Shown here one piece after another: positions 1-4,791 of a stretch of DNA of 6,959 nucleotides. Within the stretch, counting starts at the first letter, position 1; every line of letters begins with the position of its first letter. The stretch is from Candidatus Heimdallarchaeota archaeon (GTDB lineage Archaea > Asgardarchaeota > Heimdallarchaeia > Hodarchaeales > S146-22): assembly GCA_015520535.1 (NCBI GenBank), contig WAPZ01000408.1, forward strand, positions 1 through 6,959, given 5' to 3'. The notes beneath the pieces are model-generated. The model had not been told where the DNA came from. It saw nothing but the letters and a program-made list of their open reading frames with translations, and did no database searches. The position numbers were made by a program, and so were the translations under genes.

Positions 1-19
1 AACTAACCAAAGAGAAGTG

Positions 20-487
20 ATGGAATCTCAATTAAATGCCTTGTACCAAGAAATCGAAATGCTCAAAAAAAATCATGAATTCCTTCAAGCTCAAGCCGAA
101 TCGCTAGTACAACTGCTTGATCAGTATCTCATTACAATTACCGCCTTAAAAGAACTAGAAACCCGCAAAACAAACGAAGATATCTTAGTACCTCTCGGCT
201 CTACTGTTTATGTAAAAGCAAAGCTCAGTGACGTTGACAAAGTTCTCACAGGAATTGGTGCTGGCGCATACATTGAGCTCAAACCGGAAGATTCACGAAA
301 AAAAATCGAAGAACGCCGAAAAAATATTGAAGAACTGCTTAAAAAAACCAATGACGAGCTTAAAAAAATCGAAAATGCCATAACAAAAAAAGAAGCACAA
401 TTACAAGAACGAATTGCTCGATATCAGCAACAACTTCAAGCTGAACAGGCACGACGTGAACCACGACGCGGTCCTGCTGTCAGCTAA
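20..487 (+). CDS. pfdA: Prefoldin alpha subunit
   Basis: Prefoldin alpha forms the central pair of the alpha2-beta4 jellyfish-shaped chaperone that captures unfolded proteins in the cytosol and passes them to the thermosome. The 155-residue protein has the family layout: an N-terminal coiled coil (about 1-50), a beta-hairpin core (about 54-90) with the recognisable EDILVPLGSTVYVKAKL and GIGAGAYIEL stretches, then a second coiled coil (about 91-140). The C-terminal tail (141-155) is longer and more basic than usual (QARREPRRGPAVS). I chose ATG at 20; a GTG directly before it (17) would add one residue. A TAA at 4-6 probably ends an upstream gene lying only about 13 bp away, so this is likely an internal operon gene. 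ftsY follows after 141 bp. Third codon positions favour C over G (about 31 to 11 by hand count). Identification is firm; the exact start is not. Confidence 0.93.
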   Translation: MESQLNALYQEIEMLKKNHEFLQAQAESLVQLLDQYLITITALKELETRKTNEDILVPLGSTVYVKAKLSDVDKVLTGIGAGAYIELKPEDSRKKIEERRKNIEELLKKTNDELKKIENAITKKEAQLQERIARYQQQLQAEQARREPRRGPAVS

Positions 488-611
488 AAACCGTCTCAAA
501 CCGCCAAAAAAGTATCACACGGACAAACCATGCACGCCATACCTCTAAGAAAGCCAAAAACATTCAATTCATAATAAGACAAAAAAGTTAAGAAGATGAA
601 AAAATAAATAA

Positions 612-616
612 GGGAG
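612..616 (+). promoter_or_regulatory. Shine-Dalgarno-like site of ftsY
   Basis: GGGAG lies 12 nt before the ftsY ATG at 629. The spacing is a little long for archaeal ribosome binding, but no other in-frame start fits better. Confidence 0.45.
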
Positions 617-628
617 ACTATACCACCA

Positions 629-1579
629 ATGAGTGCTATCCAAAAAGGACTACGAAATTTTTACCAGAAATTAACCACCGTAGAGCTTACTGAAGAAAAC
701 GCCATGAAAGCGCTTGAAGAATTCAAAATCCTTCTCTTAACGAATGATGTAGCGTTTGATGCTGCAGAAAAAATCTGTAAAGATATCGCAAAAAGCGTTA
801 AAGGGCAAAAGATAAAACGTTTTACCAACTTACAAAAGGCATTAGAAGAGCCGGCAAAAAAAGCAGTTACAAAAATTCTAAAACCAAAATATACCATCGA
901 CCTAATCGAAGAGGCAAAAAAGAAAAAAGAACTATTAAAAAGTGGAATTTCTAAAGATGAATATCGCCCCCTTGTTGTCCTCTTTTTAGGTATTAATGGA
1001 ACGGGAAAAACCACCACTATTGCAAAAATTGCATATATGTTGAAAAAAAATGATTTCCGAGTCGTCATAGCAGCTGCCGACACTTTTCGCTCCGGTGCAC
1101 AAGAACAACTGGCAACTCACGCCAAAAAAATTGGTGTTAAAATAATTCAAGGTAAATACGGTTCAGATCCAGCAGCTGTAGCATATGATGCAGTGGAACA
1201 CGCTAAAGCGCGATTAGCACATGTAGTACTCATTGACACCGCCGGACGAATGACAACTAATCAAGATCTCATGCGAGAAATGAAAAAAATAAAAAATGTT
1301 GTCCAACCAGATTACACGCTACTTGTGGTGGACGCCCTTGCAGGAAATGACGCGGCAAATCAGGCACGTGAATTTGCCAATGAAGTCGGCATTGACGGTA
1401 TTATTCTTACAAAAATGGATGCTGACGCCAAAGGTGGCGCTGCGCTCTCTGTAACGTATGTTACTGGGGGAAAACCCATATGTTACATTGGAACAGGGCA
1501 AGATTATAACAACATCGAGCCTTTTAACCCGAAAAAATTTGCTAAAACCATCTTTTCCTCTAACGGGAAAAAGAAGTAA
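629..1579 (+). CDS. ftsY: Signal recognition particle receptor FtsY
   Basis: FtsY is the SRP-type GTPase that docks SRP54-ribosome-nascent-chain complexes at the cytoplasmic membrane; GTP hydrolysis in the paired SRP54/FtsY heterodimer releases the cargo to the Sec channel. The 316 residues show an N-terminal helical N domain (about 1-100) and a G domain. G1/P-loop is GINGTGKTTT at 121-130, DTFRSGAQEQL at 151-161 is the insertion-box/G2 segment, DTAGRM at 203-208 is G3, and TKMDADAKGG at 261-270 is G4. The closing GTGQDYNNIEPFNP (288-301) is the FtsY signature that separates it from SRP54, as does the lack of a methionine-rich M domain. There is almost no acidic A domain ahead of the N domain, which is usual in archaea. 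It follows pfdA, an order seen in other archaea. No srp54 follows; a tRNA gene does. Confidence 0.96.
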   Translation: MSAIQKGLRNFYQKLTTVELTEENAMKALEEFKILLLTNDVAFDAAEKICKDIAKSVKGQKIKRFTNLQKALEEPAKKAVTKILKPKYTIDLIEEAKKKKELLKSGISKDEYRPLVVLFLGINGTGKTTTIAKIAYMLKKNDFRVVIAAADTFRSGAQEQLATHAKKIGVKIIQGKYGSDPAAVAYDAVEHAKARLAHVVLIDTAGRMTTNQDLMREMKKIKNVVQPDYTLLVVDALAGNDAANQAREFANEVGIDGIILTKMDADAKGGAALSVTYVTGGKPICYIGTGQDYNNIEPFNPKKFAKTIFSSNGKKK

Positions 1580-1592
1580 AGCATGAAAAAAG

Positions 1593-1598
1593 TTTTTT
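1593..1598 (+). terminator. T-run after ftsY
   Basis: Six T residues follow an A-run 14 bp past the ftsY stop (AAAAAAGTTTTTT). A T-run alone can terminate archaeal RNA polymerase, so this is a plausible end for the pfdA-ftsY transcript. There is no strong GC hairpin. Confidence 0.4.
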
Positions 1599-1658
1599 AA
1601 ACAACAAAATCGGGCGTAGTTATGGAATAAAATATTCAAATTTTCTAAAAAAAGGGAG

Positions 1659-1665
1659 TATAATA
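1659..1665 (+). promoter_or_regulatory. TATA box of tRNA-Ala
   Basis: TATAATA is centred about 27 bp before the first tRNA nucleotide, the normal archaeal spacing if transcription starts at or very near the mature 5' end. The purine-rich AAAGGGAG just upstream could act as a weak BRE. Confidence 0.6.
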
Positions 1666-1688
1666 AAAAAATAGCAATAAATAACAGT

Positions 1689-1765
1689 GGACCGGTAGCT
1701 CAGCCTGGAAGAGCGCCAGACTTGCACTCTGGAGGCCGCGGGATCGAAGCCCGCCCGGTCCACCA
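1689..1765 (+). tRNA. tRNA-Ala (anticodon TGC), CCA encoded
   Basis: A full cloverleaf can be drawn. The acceptor GGACCGG pairs perfectly with CCGGTCC (1755-1761). The D stem is GCTC/GAGC. The anticodon stem CCAGA/TCTGG carries the seven-base loop CTTGCAC, giving anticodon TGC at 1723-1725. The variable loop is AGGCC, the T stem GCGGG/CCCGC, the discriminator A73 at 1762 and an encoded CCA at 1763-1765. There is no intron. Two oddities: the 3:70 pair is A:U instead of the G:U wobble that marks tRNA-Ala in nearly all organisms, and the T loop is ATCGAAG, with A rather than T at position 54. An anticodon of GCA (Cys) was tested and needs a broken anticodon stem, so Ala is the only consistent reading by anticodon. 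Confidence 0.95.
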
Positions 1766-1772
1766 GATGAAA

Positions 1773-1790
1773 TTTTTCTTTTTTGGTTTT
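1773..1790 (+). terminator. T-rich terminator of tRNA-Ala
   Basis: Runs of five, six and four T residues begin 8 nt after the CCA end, typical of archaeal tRNA transcript ends. Confidence 0.6.
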
Positions 1791-1831
1791 AGGAGTCAAT
1801 TATGTGTTTTTAGTGGAGTCTGTAAACAAAA

Positions 1832-1839
1832 TTTAAAAA
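1832..1839 (+). promoter_or_regulatory. Candidate TATA box for gcvH
   Basis: TTTAAAAA preceded by ACAAA resembles an archaeal BRE/TATA element. It would place a start site near 1860 and a leader of about 70 nt before gcvH. It is the best match in a T-rich stretch, so it is tentative. Confidence 0.35.
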
Positions 1840-1921
1840 CGATAATTTTTAGGATTGTTCTGGAAAAACGGCAGAATTTTTATTTTTTTTACTGAGCAGA
1901 AGGATGACAAGAGAAGAAAAT

Positions 1922-1926
1922 GGTGA
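1922..1926 (+). promoter_or_regulatory. Shine-Dalgarno site of gcvH
   Basis: GGTGA, the classic archaeal ribosome binding site, lies 6 nt before ATG at 1933. This decides the start: the in-frame TTG at 1927 abuts this site and cannot be the initiator. Confidence 0.75.
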
Positions 1927-1932
1927 TTGACT

Positions 1933-2334
1933 ATGGCAGAGTATAATATACCGGAAAATTTGAAGTATGTAAAATCACACGAGTGGGCGCAAAAAGAAGG
2001 CGATTTAGTCGTGATAGGGATTACAGACTATGCACAAAAGATGCTTAAAGACGTAGTCTACGTTGAGTTACCGGAAGTTGGAGAGACTGTGGAGAAAGAC
2101 AAGGAGTTTGGTTCAATAGAAAGCGTTAAGTCGGTTTCAGATTTGTTTTCACCGATCAGTGGTGAAGTGGTGGAAGTGAACAGTGAATTGGAAGATGCGC
2201 CGGAAAAAGTCAATGAAGATCCATATCAGGCGTGGATGATTAAAGTACGACCGTCAAATCTTGATGCAGAATGGGACGAATTAATGAGTGCGGAAGAATA
2301 TCGTAATTATATTAAGGAGTTAGAAGAAGAATAA
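1933..2334 (+). CDS. gcvH: Glycine cleavage system H protein (lipoyl carrier)
   Basis: GcvH carries the lipoyl arm that holds the aminomethyl group from glycine between the P, T and L proteins of the glycine cleavage system. The 133-residue protein is close to the usual length. It begins with NLKYVKSHEWA (9-19), typical of the family, followed by ITDYAQ (30-35), VVYVELPEVGETV (41-53) and the lipoylation motif SIESVKSVSDL (61-71), with Lys66 as the expected lipoyl-lysine. Later NEDPYQAWMIKV is also characteristic. No gcvP, gcvT, lipoate ligase or lipoyl synthase lies in the window, so it stands alone between a tRNA gene and the dphB operon. It could serve a glycine cleavage system encoded elsewhere or act as a lipoate carrier in another role. 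Third positions favour G over C (about 32 to 13), the reverse of pfdA upstream. Confidence 0.95.
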   Translation: MAEYNIPENLKYVKSHEWAQKEGDLVVIGITDYAQKMLKDVVYVELPEVGETVEKDKEFGSIESVKSVSDLFSPISGEVVEVNSELEDAPEKVNEDPYQAWMIKVRPSNLDAEWDELMSAEEYRNYIKELEEE

Positions 2335-2352
2335 AAAACATAACAGACTTGG

Positions 2353-2362
2353 TAAATAAATA
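2353..2362 (+). promoter_or_regulatory. TATA box for a probably leaderless dphB transcript
   Basis: TAAATAAATA is centred about 29 bp before the GTG of dphB. That is the normal TATA-to-start-site distance, which puts transcription initiation at or next to the start codon. The T-rich sequence between them (2368-2381) has no ribosome binding site and may also end the gcvH transcript. Confidence 0.5.
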
Positions 2363-2386
2363 CTCTCTTTTTTAATTTTTTAATAG

Positions 2387-3199
2387 GTGACGAAAACGAC
2401 ACTATATTTTATTGGAATGGGACTTGGTAGTATAAAAAATTTGCCTTATTCCAGTCTTGCCATTCTAGAAAGGGCGGATCACATTTATGTGGAATATTAT
2501 ACGAATTATGTATTAGAGACGCCCAGAGAAGTGCAGAGTTTTTTTTCTGAGGTTAGTAAACGGGCTATATCTGAAATAAAGTTTGCAGATAGGACATTGT
2601 TAGAAGAAGAATCTGAAAAACTTCTAGAATTATCACTAACCGACAATGTGGTGTTATTAGTTTCAGGAGATCCTTTTATAGCAACGACGCATTTGAGTTT
2701 ACGGTTGGAAGCTATAAAAAAGGGTATACCAGTTCAAATTTATCATAATGCCTCGATCTTAAGTGCCGCCGCTTCAGTGAGTGGCCTTCAGGCGTATAAA
2801 TTTGGTAAAACAGCCACCATTCCTTTTCCGGAAAATAAATCCCAATATCCGTATGACATTTTACACCAAAATCAAGAAATAAATGCACATACCTTATTTT
2901 TATTGGACATAAATTTAAAAGAGCAGCGGTATCTGACAATTACCTCCGCAATTGAACAACTAGAAGAATTAGAAGCGGCACACCAGCAGAATATCTTTAC
3001 AAAAGAGACAAAAATGATTGGTATATCACGATTATCCTTCCCAGATCAATATATAGCCGTTGGGGCGCCACAACAATTAAAAGCTCTTCCGTGGGAACGC
3101 TATGGAGCACCTCAATGTATAATTGTATGTGCAAAAAAACTTCATTTTACAGAAGAAGAGGCATTGTCTGTTCTTTGGGAGAGTAGAAGTGAAAAATAG
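2387..3199 (+). CDS. dphB: Diphthine synthase (EF-2 diphthamide methyltransferase)
   Basis: DphB (Dph5 family) uses S-adenosylmethionine to methylate the modified histidine of elongation factor 2 during diphthamide synthesis, in the cytosol. The 270 residues have the tetrapyrrole-methylase-like fold motifs of the family: an N-terminal LYFIGMGLGSIKNL (6-19), the SAM-binding GDPFIATTH (94-102), HNASI (120-124), GLQAYKFGKT (133-142) and HTLFLLDI (168-175). Length matches the usual 260-270. The start is GTG at 2387. No Shine-Dalgarno sequence precedes it, and a TATA-like element sits at the distance expected for a leaderless message. The residues directly after this start match the family's N-terminus, which supports it. 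ribL follows after 17 bp and ribK after that, so the three are probably co-transcribed. The biochemical link between EF-2 modification and flavin synthesis is not evident. Confidence 0.95.
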   Translation: MTKTTLYFIGMGLGSIKNLPYSSLAILERADHIYVEYYTNYVLETPREVQSFFSEVSKRAISEIKFADRTLLEEESEKLLELSLTDNVVLLVSGDPFIATTHLSLRLEAIKKGIPVQIYHNASILSAAASVSGLQAYKFGKTATIPFPENKSQYPYDILHQNQEINAHTLFLLDINLKEQRYLTITSAIEQLEELEAAHQQNIFTKETKMIGISRLSFPDQYIAVGAPQQLKALPWERYGAPQCIIVCAKKLHFTEEEALSVLWESRSEK

Positions 3200-3216
3200 C
3201 GGTTGGTTTCTAAAAA

Positions 3217-3870
3217 ATGAGCATGAATGAGGATTTCCGAGGTAATGTACTTAAAAAAATCTTGTGTCTACTGTATGAAGTCGAATTATCGAAAACCTCG
3301 TTAGACATTGAAGACTTTGCAAGTAGACTGTATAGAACAACAACAGAGGCAGAAAAAATATTAAAACACTTGGAAGAAGAAAATTATGTAGTCATAATGC
3401 CGCAAAATAAGATTGTATTGACAGAAAAAGCACGAAAAAAAATCACCATAGTGTTGACAGGTGGTGCCTTTGAGTTATTACATGTGGGACATTTACATAC
3501 TTTAAAAATGGCAAAAGCATTAGGTGACTTTCTTGCGGTCGTTTTAGCAACGGATATAACTATTCAAAAAACAAAGGGACGTATTCCTTTAGTAACTGAA
3601 GAAGATCGCTTGAAAATAATTCGCCATTTAAAAATGGTAGATTATGCTCAAATCGGAAGCCCCCAGCCGGAAAAATTTTTTGAAATCATTGATCATGTAA
3701 AGCCAAATATAATTGCCTTAGGGTATGACCAAACACGGATTAAAGCATCATTAGAGCAAAATATAACATTTTTAAAAGAACGCTCGATAGAAATAGTTCA
3801 GTTATCTTCTTCCATACCACATATTAAATCCACACTTTTACGCCAAAAAATCGAGATCTTAGAAATTTAA
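3217..3870 (+). CDS. ribL: Archaeal FAD synthase with N-terminal winged-helix domain
   Basis: RibL transfers AMP from ATP to FMN to make FAD; it belongs to the glycerol-3-phosphate cytidylyltransferase-like nucleotidyltransferases and is unrelated to bacterial RibF. The catalytic part is residues 76-217: GGAFELLHVGHLHTL (82-96) contains the HxGH signature (His89-Val-Gly-His92), IPLVTEEDRL (123-132) and IIALGYDQ (165-172) are typical of RibL, and IKSTLLRQKI (203-212) matches the family's closing ISSTxxR element. Residues 1-75 are an additional domain that looks like a winged helix: helices at about 10-22, 31-38 and 43-55 and a wing ending KIVLTEKARKKI. RibL enzymes that I know of are about 150 residues without this part, so it is either a regulatory DNA-binding fusion or a dimerisation domain. 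The start is ATG at 3217; ATG at 3223 is also possible. No strong ribosome binding site is seen, which fits translation following dphB, 17 bp upstream. Confidence 0.88.
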   Translation: MSMNEDFRGNVLKKILCLLYEVELSKTSLDIEDFASRLYRTTTEAEKILKHLEEENYVVIMPQNKIVLTEKARKKITIVLTGGAFELLHVGHLHTLKMAKALGDFLAVVLATDITIQKTKGRIPLVTEEDRLKIIRHLKMVDYAQIGSPQPEKFFEIIDHVKPNIIALGYDQTRIKASLEQNITFLKERSIEIVQLSSSIPHIKSTLLRQKIEILEI

Positions 3871-3889
3871 GTGAGCGAGTGGGAAGATT

Positions 3890-4570
3890 ATGCGTTTATA
3901 CTCAGCAAATTTTTCCAGTTTATTGGGAATGTTAATTTCGCTGGCAAAACACGGCGCCTTATATCGATGGGTAGAAACTACCACCGAAGAATTAGGGAAG
4001 GAACTTGGTATCTCACAACAAACCGCCTCAAGATGGCTCAAAAAGCTCTCCACTAATGGATTGATTGTTTACAAACGTCAGATTAATGGCACAAAAATAC
4101 AGATAACACCGAAAGGAAAAGCGTTACTCGAATCCTTGTTCAACGAGCTGTGGATTGTATTACGCGTTCAAGGACATGAGGAACGATATCAATTTAAAGG
4201 CATAGTTACCACGGGTTTGGGTGAAGGTCGATATTATATGTCATTAAAGGGATATGTCTCACAATTCATGTCAATATTTGGGTTTAAACCGTATCCCGGC
4301 ACATTAAATCTTCAGGTCGATAATGCAGATGCGTTATTAGTGTATCCAAAAGAGATAATTTCTGGTTTCACGCATGAAGGTAGACGTTTTGGTGATGTAT
4401 ATGGATGGCGATGCGTGTTGCAGACACCAAATGGAGAAGAAACTGAATGCGCAGTAATTCGCCCCGCAAGAACGCATCATACGGAAGTTGTGGAAATAAT
4501 CGCAAAAGACAATCTAAGAAAGAAATATAACCTCAAAGATGGAGACGAATGCACCGTAAAAATATATTAA
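3890..4570 (+). CDS. ribK: CTP-dependent riboflavin kinase with N-terminal winged-helix domain
   Basis: Archaeal RibK phosphorylates riboflavin to FMN using CTP instead of ATP. The catalytic domain (about 99-226) shows GLGEGRYYMSLKGY (109-122), GFKPYPGTLNL (131-141), CAVIRPARTHH (187-197) and the closing EIIAKDNLRKKYNLKDGDE. The N-terminal 90 residues form a winged helix: EELGKELGISQQTASRWLKKL (33-53) reads as a helix-turn-helix, followed by GLIVYKRQINGTKIQITPKG as the wing. Winged-helix RibK proteins of this layout include the bifunctional archaeal regulator/kinase RbkR, which controls riboflavin genes, so autoregulation is plausible. The start is ATG at 3890, 19 bp past ribL; the upstream GTGGGAAG is only a weak ribosome binding site. 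With RibL next door, the two enzymes complete riboflavin to FMN to FAD. Confidence 0.93.
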   Translation: MRLYSANFSSLLGMLISLAKHGALYRWVETTTEELGKELGISQQTASRWLKKLSTNGLIVYKRQINGTKIQITPKGKALLESLFNELWIVLRVQGHEERYQFKGIVTTGLGEGRYYMSLKGYVSQFMSIFGFKPYPGTLNLQVDNADALLVYPKEIISGFTHEGRRFGDVYGWRCVLQTPNGEETECAVIRPARTHHTEVVEIIAKDNLRKKYNLKDGDECTVKIY

Positions 4571-4593
4571 CGGGCAGACGATGGTGGCGAAAG

Positions 4594-4604
4594 TTTTTAT
4601 AAAA
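4594..4604 (+). promoter_or_regulatory. BRE/TATA promoter for tRNA-Lys
   Basis: TTTTTATAAAA preceded by CGAAAG (4589-4594) is the strongest archaeal BRE plus TATA match in the window. It begins 24 bp after the ribK stop. Transcription would start near 4624, leaving a 5' leader of roughly 25-30 nt for RNase P to remove from the tRNA at 4653. Confidence 0.6.
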
Positions 4605-4607
4605 CGC

Positions 4608-4637
4608 AAAAAGGTCGTTTGACTGGAAACGCTTTTT
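4608..4637 (+). other. Hairpin-forming inverted repeat upstream of tRNA-Lys
   Basis: AAAAAG (4608-4613) pairs with CTTTTT (4632-4637), and CGTTT (4616-4620) with AAACG (4627-4631), giving 11 base pairs with a two-base GT bulge and the loop GACTGG. As RNA it could end the ribK transcript. As DNA it straddles the likely start site of the tRNA promoter. Confidence 0.45.
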
Positions 4638-4652
4638 CAACACATCAAGAAT

Positions 4653-4752
4653 GGGCGCGTAGCTCAGCCAGGTAGAGCGGCGGGCTCTTAATTTTCCAGA
4701 ACAAAAAGGTGAAACCCGTTGGTCGAGGGTTCAAATCCCTTCGCGCCCGCCA
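4653..4752 (+). tRNA. tRNA-Lys (anticodon CTT) with intron, CCA encoded
   Basis: The acceptor GGGCGCG pairs perfectly with CGCGCCC (4742-4748). The D stem is GCTC/GAGC with loop AGCCAGGTA. The anticodon stem is GCGGG (4680-4684) with CCCGT (4715-4719), and the spliced loop reads CTCTTAA, giving anticodon CTT at 4687-4689. The variable loop is TGGTC, the T stem GAGGG/CCCTT and the T loop TTCAAAT. The discriminator is G73, usual for archaeal tRNA-Lys, followed by an encoded CCA at 4750-4752. The gene is interrupted by a 23-nt intron at the canonical 37/38 site, so the mature molecule is 77 nt. The gene lies between ribK and the NAD kinase gene with its own promoter and T-rich terminator. Confidence 0.96.
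4691..4713 (+). other. tRNA-Lys intron (bulge-helix-bulge)
   Basis: The 23-nt insert sits between positions 37 and 38. A splicing motif can be drawn: bulge TAA (4689-4691), a four-pair helix of CTCT (4685-4688) with GGTG (4708-4711), and bulge AAA (4712-4714). Both cuts fall after the second bulge base. The inner stem is TTTT (4692-4695) with AAAA (4704-4707), with an eight-base loop. One of the four central pairs (U33 with U4710) is a mismatch and one is G:U. The cut sites could shift by one base without changing the product, because an A flanks both ends. Confidence 0.88.
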
Positions 4753-4753
4753 G

Positions 4754-4777
4754 TTTTCTTATTTTTCTTAATTTTTT
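4754..4777 (+). terminator. T-rich terminator of tRNA-Lys
   Basis: Several T-runs (four, two, five and six T) begin 2 nt after the CCA end. They also occupy the region where a promoter for the next gene would lie. Confidence 0.6.
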
Positions 4778-4791
4778 GTGTGACATCCTAA

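Noticed and set aside
661..1083. Minus-strand 140-codon open frame inside ftsY
   Set aside because: A shadow of the ftsY frame: Phe/Ser-rich from reversed Lys/Glu codons, no start context.
1319..1639. Minus-strand open frame opposite the end of ftsY
   Set aside because: It is antisense to conserved FtsY motifs and its composition is not protein-like.
1721..1727. Reading the first tRNA as Cys (anticodon GCA), which would explain the missing G3:U70
   Set aside because: It needs a shifted loop and breaks the perfect CCAGA/TCTGG stem; U33 and loop size fit only TGC.
1767..1895. Small open frame starting ATG right after tRNA-Ala, about 42 codons, very Phe-rich
   Set aside because: It overlaps the tRNA terminator, has no ribosome binding site, and its Phe content simply reflects T-runs.
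1927..1932. TTG start two codons before gcvH ATG
   Set aside because: It immediately abuts the GGTGA ribosome binding site, leaving no spacing; ATG at 1933 fits.
1891..1935. Possible C/D-box guide RNA (GGATGA and CTGA/TTGA elements before gcvH)
   Set aside because: No full RUGAUGA C box, wrong order and spacing of the D-like boxes.
2352..2363. GTA-N6-TAC dyad over the dphB TATA element as an RbkR-type operator
   Set aside because: Only three bases per arm and within an A/T-rich TATA box; no second copy seen to support it.
3871..4056. GTG-started open frame overlapping the start of ribK
   Set aside because: The overlapping frame encodes the RibK winged helix with clear family similarity; this one does not resemble anything.
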